Origin: CAYRES01 sp964423425
GTDB lineage: Bacteria > Actinomycetota > Thermoleophilia > RBG-16-64-13
Length of the DNA: 64,000 nt
Direction of reading: 5' to 3'
Assembly: GCA_964423425.1 (NCBI GenBank)
Contig: CAYRES010000010.1
Location: 1 to 64,000, forward strand
This document shows, one piece after another, positions 1-7,989 of the stretch (within the stretch, counting starts at the first letter, position 1; every line of letters starts with the position of its first letter). The position numbers were made by a program, and so were the translations under genes. The notes under the pieces were generated by a model that saw only the letters and a program-made list of their open reading frames with translations, searched no databases and was not told the DNA's origin.

Positions 1-6
1 GGAACG

Positions 7-46
7 ACATATCAGGTCGTACGCGGTGCTACATATCAGGTTGTAC
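7..46. repeat. Pair of 16-bp direct repeats
   Basis: A 16-base word (ACATATCAGGTYGTAC, one mismatch) occurs at 7-22 and again at 31-46, a period of 24 bases. It sits beyond the 3' end of the first gene, with no coding sequence in bases 1-93. Paired direct repeats of this size are often regulator-binding sites of a neighbouring gene, here presumably one to the left of the window. That role is inference. Confidence 0.4.
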
Positions 47-93
47 ACCGACACCCTGCACCTCTCGGCGTCTCACGCGGCCCCTCTCCTCAC

Positions 94-2157
94 TCAGAGG
101 CCCAAGGCGGCCACTCTGTCGGCAAGCCGCTCCCACTCCGGGTAGAGCTTTGCCAACTCATCGCGCACCTCCTCGGCCCCCCGACTCGCCTGCAGCAGCA
201 CCTCATACTCGCTCGCGTTGCCCGGGTCGCTCAGTACCGCACCCAAGCGCTTCTGCTCGGCCTCCAACTCAAGGATGCGCTTCTCCACCTGCCGGTGCTT
301 ACGCTGGATATCCTTGCGCTCCCTGTAGGAGAAGTTCTCCACCCCGGTGGCCGCAGTGCGCGGTTGTGACTCGGATGAACCGCCCGGCCCGGCCGGCCCC
401 GGCGATGCCGGGATGCCGGGCCTCGATGTCGTGGACCGGGCACTCTCCGCGGTGGGCCTCTTGCGGGCTTCCGGTTCCTTCTTCAGCCCTCCGTTCGAAT
501 CCGGCTGCCCCGCAGAGGCGGCGTCCGCCGTCTGACCCGTGCGCGACTTCTTCCATTGGTAGTACTCCCAATCGCCCGGATAGCGGGTGACGCGCCCGTC
601 TGCCACCTCTGCCACCTCCGATGCGATGGAGTTGATGAGATGGCGATCGTGGCTTATGAACACGATGGACCCCTCGAACTGCCTGAGCGCAGCCGTGAGC
701 ACCTCGCGAGACACCATATCGAGGTGGTTGGTGGGTTCATCCAGCAACAGCAGAGCGGCCGGATCGACCAGCATGAGTGCCAGTGCAAGCCGCGCCTTCT
801 CGCCCCCCGACAGCACACCCACCTTCTTCAACACGTCATCCTCACCGAACAGAAAGGCACCCAGGAAGGACCGGACCGCCGACGCCCGGTCGAAACGGAC
901 GGCGGCCGCCTCCATGGTGGCAAGCACAGTGGCCTCGGGGTCGAGTACCTCCAGCTGGTGCTGAGCAAAGTATTCGCGGCGCACGCGGTAACCGAACTCG
1001 ATAGTTCCCCGGTCGGGTTCGATGACGCCGGCGAGAAGCTTGAGCAGAGTGGACTTGCCCGCACCGTTGGCGCCCACGAGGGCCATCTTCTGGCCCCGCT
1101 CGATGACAAGGTCGAGACCACCGTACACGACGTTTCTCCCGTAGATCTTGCGCACACCTTTCAACTCCGCCGTCACCCTGCCGGTGCGCCCCGGCTGCGG
1201 GAAGCTGAACTTGATCGTGGGTCGATCGAGCAACGGCGCTTCTATGCGGTCCATGCGCTCGAGTTGCCGTATCTTCTGCTGTACCTGTTTGGCCTTGGTG
1301 TTCTTGGCGCGGAAGCGCCGCACGAAGCGTTCAGCCGCATCGATCTCGCGCTGCTGGTTCTTGGCGGCGTTGGCTAGGGCCTCGTACCGCTGCCGCTTCT
1401 CCTTCTCGTAATGATCATAGTCGCCGGCGTAGAGATCGAGCCGTCCCTGCTCCAACTCCACCACATGGGTGACCATACGATTGAGGAAGTAGCGGTCGTG
1501 GCTCACCAACACCAGGGAACCGGGCCAGTCCAGCAGGAAACCCTCCAACCACAGCAGGCTCTCCAGATCGAGGTGATTCGTGGGTTCGTCCATGAGCAGG
1601 ATGTCGGGACGCTCGAGCAGGAGCCTGGCCAGCGCCACACGCATGCGCCATCCCCCGGAGAGCTCGGCGATGGGCCGGTCGAAGTCGGTCTCGGCAAACC
1701 CCATGCCCCGCAGGATGGTCTCCGCCCGGGACTCAAGATCGTACCCGCCGGCGGCCTCGAAGGACTCCTGCAGAATGGCCATCTCCCGAAGCAGCTCGTT
1801 CACATCCTTGCCGTCGCCGCCACCGGCCGCGCAGCCGCCGATGGCCTCCCCCAGTTCCTGCAGCCGCCTCTCCTGATGGAGGACCCCTTTGAATGAGGCG
1901 AGAACCTCCTCGCGCACACTCCGGCCCGATATCTCTTCGATCTCCTGCGGAAGAAACCCGAGACGCAGGTCTCTGCGCCGGGAGATCTCGCCCGCGTCGA
2001 GCGACTCCTCACCGGCGAGAATCCGAAGCAGGGTGGTCTTGCCGGAACCGTTGGCCCCCACCAGGCCCAGACGCATGCCCGGTTTGATGTGAAGGCTCGC
2101 CTCATCCAGGATGACCTGGTCGCCGAACGCCTTGCTGATGTCGCTGATGTGTAACAC
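94..2157 (-). CDS. ABC-F family ATPase (Uup/YfmR-like)
   Basis: A soluble twin-ATPase protein of the ABC-F class; members act on the ribosome (translation factors or antibiotic-resistance proteins) and have no membrane domain. Both ATPase modules are complete: Walker A GANGSGKTT near residue 37 and GANGAGKST near 365, signatures LSGGWRMR and LSGGEKAR, and two Walker B motifs ending DEPTNHLD. Between them lies the charged linker typical of the family. A low-complexity stretch leads to a C-terminal coiled coil (about residues 615-685), as in Uup-type members. Two GTG starts compete, 2163 and 2157; 2157 gives the family-like opening MLHISDISK. No clear Shine-Dalgarno precedes either, and a TGCTATCCT extended -10-like element lies just upstream, so a leaderless mRNA is possible. 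Which ABC-F subgroup it belongs to is uncertain. Confidence 0.93.
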   Translation of the reverse strand: MLHISDISKAFGDQVILDEASLHIKPGMRLGLVGANGSGKTTLLRILAGEESLDAGEISRRRDLRLGFLPQEIEEISGRSVREEVLASFKGVLHQERRLQELGEAIGGCAAGGGDGKDVNELLREMAILQESFEAAGGYDLESRAETILRGMGFAETDFDRPIAELSGGWRMRVALARLLLERPDILLMDEPTNHLDLESLLWLEGFLLDWPGSLVLVSHDRYFLNRMVTHVVELEQGRLDLYAGDYDHYEKEKRQRYEALANAAKNQQREIDAAERFVRRFRAKNTKAKQVQQKIRQLERMDRIEAPLLDRPTIKFSFPQPGRTGRVTAELKGVRKIYGRNVVYGGLDLVIERGQKMALVGANGAGKSTLLKLLAGVIEPDRGTIEFGYRVRREYFAQHQLEVLDPEATVLATMEAAAVRFDRASAVRSFLGAFLFGEDDVLKKVGVLSGGEKARLALALMLVDPAALLLLDEPTNHLDMVSREVLTAALRQFEGSIVFISHDRHLINSIASEVAEVADGRVTRYPGDWEYYQWKKSRTGQTADAASAGQPDSNGGLKKEPEARKRPTAESARSTTSRPGIPASPGPAGPGGSSESQPRTAATGVENFSYRERKDIQRKHRQVEKRILELEAEQKRLGAVLSDPGNASEYEVLLQASRGAEEVRDELAKLYPEWERLADRVAALGL

Positions 2158-2258
2158 GGCCACACAAGGATAGCAGGCGAGTAAGCGCGCGCTCGGCGCG
2201 CCGCCGGCGGACGAGTGGGCCTGTACCGACGGCGCGTCTCCGGTACATGGGGCGGGAC

Positions 2259-3722
2259 TCAGGAGGGAAGCGTCATAAACAGGTTGTTCAGCGACTCTGT
2301 GAACGTGGGGTGGGCGAAGACCCCGTCCCGGATCGCAGGGTATGTGACGCCTCCCATCATGGCCATCTGAAGAACGCTCATGACCTCGCCGCCCTCTGCG
2401 CCGAGTATGGCGGCTCCCAGTATGCGGCCCGTTCCCGCATCCACCACCGCCTTCATGAAGCCCGCGGTCTCTCCGGTCTCGATGGCCCGGGCCACATGGC
2501 GCATGGGCAGCTTCGCCACCAGTATCCCCTCGGCCCCGTACTCGGCCCGGGCCGCCTCCTCCGTCATGCCCACTCTGCCGAGCTGCGGGTCGGTGAAGAC
2601 CGTGTACGGAACCACACGCTCCTTGACGGAGGCTTCCCTCCCCTCCAGTAGATTCGCCCGCACCACCCGGAAGTCGTCGTAGGACACATGGGTGAACTGC
2701 GGGCCCCCATTCACATCACCCAGCGCGTACACGCCCGGAACACTCGTCTCGAGTCTCTCGTTCACTTTCACGAAACCACGATGATCGGTCTCGATGGAGG
2801 TGTGCTCGAGGCCGAGATTCTCGGTGTTGGGTATGCGGCCGAGCGCCACCAGGAGATGCGAGCCACGCACCACCTCCCGGTCGTCTCCTCTCGACACACT
2901 CACCTCTACGCCTCCTCCGGAACGCGCGCGAACACCGGTGACCGAACACCCGGTGTGAACAGTCACCCCCTCCTCGCCGAGAATACCGGCCAACTCCAAG
3001 GAGACATCGGCGTCCTCCCGGCTCAGGATGCGCTCCGAGCGTTGAATGAGGGTGACCCGGCTCCCGAAGCGGCGGAACATCTGACCGAACTCGACCGCCA
3101 CGTATCCTCCGCCGAGCACCACCAGATGATCGGGCACTTCTTCGAGCTGCATGATGGAGGAGCTGTTGAGATAGGGGGTGGAGGTGAGCCCGGGGAGATC
3201 GGGCACAAAAGGTCTGCAGCCCACATTGACGAACACGTGGGCCGTCTCAAAGCGCTCCGAGGCACCGTCGGGGTACTCCGCCTCCACCACCAGGCCCGGG
3301 CCGGGTACGAAGCGTCCCTGAGCTCTCACAAGCCGGACCCCCTCCGCACGGGCGACCTGCTTCTCACCGCCTCGACGGAAGGCCGTCACCACCTCCTGGG
3401 TCCGCCCTCTCACTGCCGCCATATCAATGGCGATCTCCGCTTGGGGCGGCAACGTATCCGCCTCGACTCCGTAGCGGGCGGACTCTCGAACCACATGCGC
3501 CACCCGGGCAACGGCGGCCATGGTCTTGGTCGGCGTACAACCCTCGTTCACACAGACGCCGCCGATGTGCCGACGCTCCAGGAGCACCACGCTCCAGCCC
3601 GCCCCGGCGAGCGCAACGGCGAGAGGCTTGCCCGCCTGGCCCGCTCCGAGCACCACGGCATCTCGTTTCTCCATCCGGCCCGGCGAACAAACGCCGGCCT
3701 CAGCGTCACAGACGAGCATCAT
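2259..3722 (-). CDS. FAD-dependent pyridine nucleotide-disulfide oxidoreductase (MerA/RclA-like)
   Basis: A class I flavoprotein disulfide reductase of about 487 residues. It has the FAD-binding fold VVLGAGQAG near residue 26, the redox-active pair CVNEGC followed by TPTK near residue 58, the NAD(P) fold VVLGGGYVAVEFGQ near 180, the second FAD motif YALGDVNG near 325, and the C-terminal FAHPTFTE segment that carries the catalytic His-Glu pair. The GCTPTK form of the active site is typical of uncharacterised MerA-like and RclA-like enzymes rather than true dihydrolipoamide dehydrogenase. MerA's heavy-metal domain and C-terminal Cys pair are absent, so mercuric reductase is unlikely. The start at 3722 is chosen because GGGGAGG lies nine bases upstream; an internal ATG at 3674 is the alternative. 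It is far from the E1/E2 operon, so it is probably not that complex's E3. Confidence 0.85.
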   Translation of the reverse strand: MMLVCDAEAGVCSPGRMEKRDAVVLGAGQAGKPLAVALAGAGWSVVLLERRHIGGVCVNEGCTPTKTMAAVARVAHVVRESARYGVEADTLPPQAEIAIDMAAVRGRTQEVVTAFRRGGEKQVARAEGVRLVRAQGRFVPGPGLVVEAEYPDGASERFETAHVFVNVGCRPFVPDLPGLTSTPYLNSSSIMQLEEVPDHLVVLGGGYVAVEFGQMFRRFGSRVTLIQRSERILSREDADVSLELAGILGEEGVTVHTGCSVTGVRARSGGGVEVSVSRGDDREVVRGSHLLVALGRIPNTENLGLEHTSIETDHRGFVKVNERLETSVPGVYALGDVNGGPQFTHVSYDDFRVVRANLLEGREASVKERVVPYTVFTDPQLGRVGMTEEAARAEYGAEGILVAKLPMRHVARAIETGETAGFMKAVVDAGTGRILGAAILGAEGGEVMSVLQMAMMGGVTYPAIRDGVFAHPTFTESLNNLFMTLPS

Positions 3723-3996
3723 GGTACCCATCCTCCCCATCGGAACACCTCAAGGTCCCGAGCATGTCTCCCACCTATCGCGATCTGCGGCAATGAGTCT
3801 CGTTATGTGGGAATTTCCCCGGGAGGCCGCACGAAAAACCACCCGCGTACACGGAAAGGAGGGCACACTACACCCGCTAGGCGTAGGATTTCTTTGAAGG
3901 GGCAAGAACACTCCCGATGAGACTCGAGGGCTGATACCCTGCGTTCAGGCGGTGGCGACCGCGCCACCGGTTGGTCGTGGGAATGAGGAGCGGGCT

Positions 3997-4899
3997 ATGT
4001 CGGACACAGTGGTGCTGGTGTTGGTGATCCTGGGTGCCGTCATCATTATCGTGGCGGTGGCGTGGATATGGGTTCGTGTGAGCACCCAGCGGCGGGTGGC
4101 TGCCATGAGCCCAGAGGAACGGGAACTCTTCGAGGCACAGAAGCAGTACGACGACGCGGTCGACAAGGCCGAGAGGACGCTCGACATCACCGAGCAGACA
4201 TGGCACAAACGGGTGAAGGCGGCAGAGCAGGCATTGACCGAGGCCCGCAGCATCGGCACCCGCGCCATTGGCGCCTATCGCAAGGTCAAGATCTTCGAAG
4301 ACCATGTGGAGACCTCATCCGGTACCTTCCGCTTCGAGAATGGTCGGGTGGAAGCCACGGTCGACACGGCGCCGAGCCTGCTCGCTTCGAAACAGGCGGC
4401 TCTCTCGCGAGCCGGCCAGGAGATCATGCGCCGGCTCACCACGTCCACCGAGAAACCCGAGCAGGCCAAGGTCCCCTACCTACTCATCGAGACGCCGGTG
4501 TTCGTCGACGTGACCGAAGGCAAGGCCGACGATGAGTCCAAGCTCCGTCAGTTGGCTCTGAGCATGAACAACGCCTCCGGGAGCATGGATCGCATCGCCC
4601 AGCAACGAGCGCACGCCGTCGCTCAAGCCGAAGAATCCCTGGAGGCGACACGAACAGAGGCGGAACGTGCCGTCGAGGCCGCCCGCCACGAACTTGAGGC
4701 CGTGAAAGCCAGTGACTCCCGCCTTGAGGCCGCCAAGGCCGCGCTGCAGAGAGCGCAACAGACGGAGGTTTCCGCTGCGGCTGCCGAAGCCGACCAAGAG
4801 ACCTCACCTTCGCCCGAGCCAGAAGCCGAAACCGGACCCTCTACCTCGGCGACTGAGACGCCACCGGAAGATGAGCACCAGAAGCCCAGCAGCAACTGA
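3997..4899 (+). CDS. Membrane-anchored coiled-coil protein, function unknown
   Basis: I do not recognise a named family. The 300-residue product starts with a strong transmembrane helix (about residues 4-27, VVLVLVILGAVIIIVAVAWIW) followed by a basic residue, so the remainder is probably cytoplasmic. A short region near residues 90-130 (AYRKVKIFEDHVETSSG) looks like beta strands of a small PH-like fold. Residues 190-255 are rich in Ala, Glu and Arg with heptad spacing, suggesting a coiled coil, and the last 45 residues are a disordered Pro/Glu/Thr tail. The ATG at 3997 is preferred over an upstream in-frame ATG at 3952 because GAGGAG precedes it and the membrane helix then lies at the extreme N-terminus. 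It stands alone on the plus strand. Confidence 0.75.
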   Translation: MSDTVVLVLVILGAVIIIVAVAWIWVRVSTQRRVAAMSPEERELFEAQKQYDDAVDKAERTLDITEQTWHKRVKAAEQALTEARSIGTRAIGAYRKVKIFEDHVETSSGTFRFENGRVEATVDTAPSLLASKQAALSRAGQEIMRRLTTSTEKPEQAKVPYLLIETPVFVDVTEGKADDESKLRQLALSMNNASGSMDRIAQQRAHAVAQAEESLEATRTEAERAVEAARHELEAVKASDSRLEAAKAALQRAQQTEVSAAAAEADQETSPSPEPEAETGPSTSATETPPEDEHQKPSSN

Positions 4900-4920
4900 C
4901 GTAGCCGGATCTCGTATTGA

Positions 4921-4985
4921 GTTGGCCTTCTTATCGTTACAATAAGAATAATCTAATTGATTTATCTGTAGAGCACGGTACCATA
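4921..4985. other. AT-rich island with 7-bp inverted repeat
   Basis: This stretch is strikingly AT-rich against the GC-rich background. It contains a perfect inverted repeat, TTCTTAT at 4928-4934 and ATAAGAA at 4942-4948 with a 7-base spacer. On the plus strand TTGATT (4957-4962) is followed after 16 bases by TACCAT (4979-4984), a passable sigma-70-type promoter pointing at the terminator at 5057-5100 with no ORF between. Nothing else is seen between the two convergent genes here. Confidence 0.35.
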
Positions 4986-5056
4986 CAAACCAGGCAGCCA
5001 ACGCAGACCCCATCCTTCTGCGACGAACCCTGCCCGCGAGACGATCCCCCCGCAGT

Positions 5057-5100
5057 ACGCGAAGAAGGGGCCCATTGCCCGATGGGCCCCTTCTTCGCGT
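5057..5100. terminator. Strong bidirectional terminator-like hairpin (18-bp stem)
   Basis: Perfect 18-bp stem, 5057-5074 with 5083-5100, and an 8-base loop. It lies between two convergent genes (ends at 4899 and 5167) and can serve both strands. There is no long T-run on either side. Confidence 0.8.
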
Positions 5101-5166
5101 GTTCGTCCCACTCGGCACCGGCGCCCTGAGTACAGGCCCGCGCACCAACTCCGCGCCACCCCACCT

Positions 5167-5625
5167 CTAGCCGAGCACGCGGACGGCTCCAAGTATCTGG
5201 TACACAAACACGGCCAGGAAGACAACCGCAGCCAGCACACCCGCCTCCAGCACGAGCCGGAAGCGGCGGAGGCGGAAGATGAGAAGGCTCACCCCGAGTA
5301 TCAGCACGGCCTTGAAGAACGCGGCCACGTAGACGTTCTCCGCGAACAGCACCCGTAGAAGAGGATTGACCTCTACTTCCCCGGATACCAACGCACGAAT
5401 GGTGAAGAAGAGGTCGAGTACGTTGAGCAGATTGACGACCGCCAGCATCGCGAGCAACCACACCGGGTTGTCGCGCAGGGCGACAAGCAGGGCGAGGTAG
5501 CGACGTTGAAACGGCGAGAATCGTGAGTTGCGGCGGTCGAAACCCGTACGGCGCTCCCGCAGCACGACACTGATGCCTTTCTTGCGACGCTCCGCCGTTC
5601 TGCGCTCACTTCTCTTGCGACTCAA
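5167..5625 (-). CDS. DUF5658-like membrane protein
   Basis: Product of about 152 residues. An Arg/Lys-rich head (RKRSERRTAERRKKG) with further RR pairs precedes three predicted membrane helices, near residues 56-78, 96-118 and 123-148. The pattern LLNVLDLFFTIRALVSGEVEVNPLL matches the small DUF5658 membrane family, in which an N/D-containing helix is followed by an E-x-NP motif. Function is unknown for the family. The frame stays open far upstream, but that part reads as an antisense shadow of plsY; the TTG at 5625, preceded by AGAGGGTG, is the best start. The basic head may contact lipid head groups or nucleic acid (inference). Confidence 0.68.
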   Translation of the reverse strand: MSRKRSERRTAERRKKGISVVLRERRTGFDRRNSRFSPFQRRYLALLVALRDNPVWLLAMLAVVNLLNVLDLFFTIRALVSGEVEVNPLLRVLFAENVYVAAFFKAVLILGVSLLIFRLRRFRLVLEAGVLAAVVFLAVFVYQILGAVRVLG

Positions 5626-5732
5626 GACCGCACCCTCTAAGGGCCCGAACCCTGATTCACCGAACCGGTGCCCCTTTCCTCCGATACACACTACTGCCAC
5701 ACGCACTGCCGTAGCACGCCACTTCCCACCGG

Positions 5733-6374
5733 CTACATCGCGTCGCGGTCGTACAACAGGCGGGCCGCCAAGACGGCAGAGCCGGCCCTGCGACCCGTGC
5801 CCGAGCCGTCCTTGCTGGGAAACGCGAAGTGCCGATTGGCTTCCAATCGCTTGACAACCATGAGAAGACCAAGTGCGACGCACAACCAAGTGAGCGCGGC
5901 CGGCCCACCGATCCAAGCTGTGAGCAACGGAACAGTGAGGATGCCGATAAGGTGGAATGGCGCGACACCCCACGCAATTGCTCCCACGCCCATAAGGGCA
6001 AGTGTCCACAAGACCCCCAAAGGAAACACAACGACAAGTATACCCAACGTGCAGGCTCCGCCTCTCCCACCGCGAAAACCGAGCCAGACCGGCCAATTGT
6101 GCCCCACCACTGCCACGAACCCGGCAGTGTAAGCGACCACCTCTCCCACACCGAGCCGTAGGCCCAACCACAGGGGAAGGGCGCCCTTGGCGATGTCGAA
6201 GACGCCCACGACCACGGTGGCCCAAAGCCCGACCGTGCGCCGCAGGTTGGAGCCGCCGACATTGCCACTACCGACCTGCCGCAGATCGACGCCCCCGCGC
6301 CAGCGCCCGAGCAGGTACGCAGTCGGGAACGAGCCGATCAGGTACGCGGCTACCAGGTACAGGGCCACCCGCAT
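5733..6374 (-). CDS. plsY: Glycerol-3-phosphate acyltransferase PlsY
   Basis: An integral-membrane enzyme that transfers the acyl group of acyl-phosphate to sn-glycerol-3-phosphate, giving lysophosphatidic acid, the first committed phospholipid precursor. The 213-residue length and strongly hydrophobic profile fit. Family motifs are present: the opening YLIGSFPTAYLLGR, the first conserved loop VDLRQVGSGNVGGSNLRRT (residues 29-47), a DIAKGALPLWLG segment, the second loop GHNWPVWLGFRGGRGGA and a third loop before the last helices. The start ATG has GGAAGGAG seven bases upstream. It lies 23 bases downstream of degV in the same direction. DegV/FakB proteins carry fatty acids for phosphorylation to acyl-phosphate, which is exactly the PlsY donor, so a two-gene lipid operon is likely. 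Confidence 0.88.
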   Translation of the reverse strand: MRVALYLVAAYLIGSFPTAYLLGRWRGGVDLRQVGSGNVGGSNLRRTVGLWATVVVGVFDIAKGALPLWLGLRLGVGEVVAYTAGFVAVVGHNWPVWLGFRGGRGGACTLGILVVVFPLGVLWTLALMGVGAIAWGVAPFHLIGILTVPLLTAWIGGPAALTWLCVALGLLMVVKRLEANRHFAFPSKDGSGTGRRAGSAVLAARLLYDRDAM

Positions 6375-6397
6375 GAAACTCCTTCCTCGGCGGTCAT

Positions 6398-7252
6398 CTA
6401 CTCCCGCTCTGCGTAGAAAGCCACGCCCACCAGGCCGGGGCCGGTGGCGGCACCCATGACCGGGGTGAATTGAACCGTGTGCACCTCGACGCAGGCCACC
6501 CTCTCCTCAATCAGATGTTGGAGTTCCGCTGCGCGCGAGGCGGCATCACCATGCAATATCGCCAGATGCACCGCCTTACCCTCGGCCTCCCTCTCAACGA
6601 GGGCCGCCAGCCTGCGCACACCCGCCCCCAGCGTGCGCTGCACGGCACAAGGTCTCACCCTGCCCTCCGCCACCCTCAGCACCGGCCTCACCCGGATCGC
6701 AGCACCCATGAGACCGGCGATGGCAGGCGCCCTTCCCGAGTGGTGGATATAGCGCAACGTGTCGAGTACCACGTAGACCTTGGCCCGGTGCGCAACCTCC
6801 TCAGCGCGGACGCGGACCTCATCGGCCGCCGCTCCACGGGCGGCGGCCCGGGCTGCTTCGAGCACGCCGAAGCCGAGGCCCATGGACGCGGTGCGGCTGT
6901 CGACGACCTCGACGGAGACACTCCCCACCAAGCGCGCCGCCTCCAAGGCCGCCGCATGGGTGGCACTCAGTTGGGCGGCCACATGCACCGAGACTATGCC
7001 AGCATGGTCATCGCCCAGCTTCTCGTACACACGAAGGAAGTCACCCGCCGAAGGGCTCGCCGTGCGCGTCGCTATCTCCGGATGTTCACGCATCCATGCG
7101 TAGAACTCGGGTGAGGTCACATCGATCTCATCCCGGAGCAAGACGCCCTGCCGCTCGAGAAGAACCGGAACCACGGTGATACCCAGTTCGGAGCGGCCCT
7201 CCAGGGGGAGGTTGGCCGCCGAGTCCGTGACAACAGCCACGCGGCCGCTCAC
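6398..7252 (-). CDS. DegV family fatty-acid-binding protein (FakB-like)
   Basis: DegV/FakB proteins bind one long-chain fatty acid and present it to the kinase FakA, which makes acyl-phosphate. The 284-residue sequence opens with VAVVTDSAANLP, the family's first strand and T/S-D-S motif, and has the fatty-acid pocket segments TRTASPSAGDFL (residues about 61-72) and IVSVHVAAQLSATHAAA, with the later VDSRTASMGLGF block. The C-terminal half has VLRVAEGRVRPCAV in the place of the usual KPIL.V..G motif. Start is GTG 7252 with GGGGAGGAAGG upstream. No fakA kinase gene is in the window. The divergent marR gene (start 7456) shares its upstream region and is the obvious candidate regulator. Confidence 0.88.
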   Translation of the reverse strand: MSGRVAVVTDSAANLPLEGRSELGITVVPVLLERQGVLLRDEIDVTSPEFYAWMREHPEIATRTASPSAGDFLRVYEKLGDDHAGIVSVHVAAQLSATHAAALEAARLVGSVSVEVVDSRTASMGLGFGVLEAARAAARGAAADEVRVRAEEVAHRAKVYVVLDTLRYIHHSGRAPAIAGLMGAAIRVRPVLRVAEGRVRPCAVQRTLGAGVRRLAALVEREAEGKAVHLAILHGDAASRAAELQHLIEERVACVEVHTVQFTPVMGAATGPGLVGVAFYAERE

Positions 7253-7341
7253 TTGACCTTCCTCCTCCCCGTATGACTGATCCTCCTCATGAAGATAACC
7301 CCCTTGCCCGCGAGACCTACCGCAGTGACGGTGTTGCGCAT

Positions 7342-7359
7342 TTGCTCAACATTGAACAA
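7342..7359. promoter_or_regulatory. MarR-type operator, 18-bp imperfect palindrome
   Basis: The 18 bases TTGCTCAACATTGAACAA match their own reverse complement at 14 of 18 positions (TTGyTCAAyrTTGArCAA). Size and symmetry are typical of sites for dimeric winged-helix regulators. It lies midway between the divergent degV and marR starts, upstream of the marR -35 box, so it could act on both genes. Binding by the adjacent MarR protein is inference. Confidence 0.55.
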
Positions 7360-7375
7360 GCACACACCAAGCGAC

Positions 7376-7404
7376 TTGACATTGGGCATATTCCCAACTA
7401 GGAT
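7376..7404 (+). promoter_or_regulatory. marR promoter with palindrome in the spacer
   Basis: A consensus -35 TTGACA (7376-7381) and a good -10 TAGGAT (7399-7404) are separated by exactly 17 bases. The spacer contains the inverted repeat TTGGG-n6-CCCAA (7382-7397), placed so that a bound protein would block RNA polymerase. This suggests autorepression. GAGGAG at about 7439-7444 then serves the GTG start at 7456. Confidence 0.7.
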
Positions 7405-7455
7405 GCCCGTTGCGCATCAGGACACCGGCACCCAATATGAGGAGTACCCGCATCA

Positions 7456-7953
7456 GTGTCACATGACCCTCCCACCGGAGTCTATCCTTCCCAGGACACC
7501 CACGTCGAACTCGCGTCCGAGACCTTCATCAAGCTCATGAGGGCGTCCGAGTCGGTGTCGTCGCGCATCCATGCCGGGCTCGCGGACCTCGGCCTCACCG
7601 CGAGCCAGTTCGCAGTGCTGGAAGTGCTCTTCACCAAGGGTCCGCTCTGCCAGAGAGAGATAGCCGACCGCGTGCTTCGCCACTCGAGCGGCAACACCAC
7701 TCTCGTGATCGACAATCTCGAGCGGCAAGAACTCGTGGAACGGGAACGGGGCACGCGTGACCGCCGCACTATGATGGTGCGGCTCACCGGCAGCGGCCAC
7801 AAGCTGATGAGCGACTACCTCCCCACCCATCTCCAGACCATCGCACGGGAGATGGGCTCGCTCACACACGAGGAGCTTCACCTCCTCGGGGAGCTGTGCC
7901 GCAGGGTGGGCCTGGCCGAGCCGGGCGAAGAGCCCGCAGACGCCGACCGCTGA
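7456..7953 (+). CDS. MarR family transcriptional regulator
   Basis: A 165-residue winged-helix regulator. The MarR fold is clear: a dimerisation helix (SETFIKLMRASESVSSRI), the recognition segment LTASQFAVLEVLFTKGPLCQREIADRVLRHSSGNTTLVIDNLERQ (read as helices at about residues 50-95) and the wing VERERGTRDRRTMMVRLT with its DRR motif. The GTG start is 12 bases after GAGGAG. It is transcribed divergently from degV-plsY with two palindromes between them. FabT, a MarR-family protein, controls lipid synthesis in some Firmicutes, so a lipid role here is plausible. The ligand cannot be told from sequence; OhrR-like redox sensing is less likely because there is no N-terminal Cys. Confidence 0.92.
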   Translation: MSHDPPTGVYPSQDTHVELASETFIKLMRASESVSSRIHAGLADLGLTASQFAVLEVLFTKGPLCQREIADRVLRHSSGNTTLVIDNLERQELVERERGTRDRRTMMVRLTGSGHKLMSDYLPTHLQTIAREMGSLTHEELHLLGELCRRVGLAEPGEEPADADR

Positions 7954-7989
7954 ACCTCACCTGCTCGACCCCTATGTGCTCAGGCTCGC

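Noticed and set aside
2259..3722. Mercuric reductase or the missing E3 of the 2-oxoacid dehydrogenase
   Set aside because: No heavy-metal domain or C-terminal Cys pair for MerA; the active site GCTPTK is not the GCIPSK of E3, and the gene is 7 kb from the E2 operon.
5626..6225. N-terminal 200 residues of the long frame leading into the DUF5658-like protein
   Set aside because: Overlaps plsY in another frame on the same strand and has Arg/Cys-rich nonsense composition.
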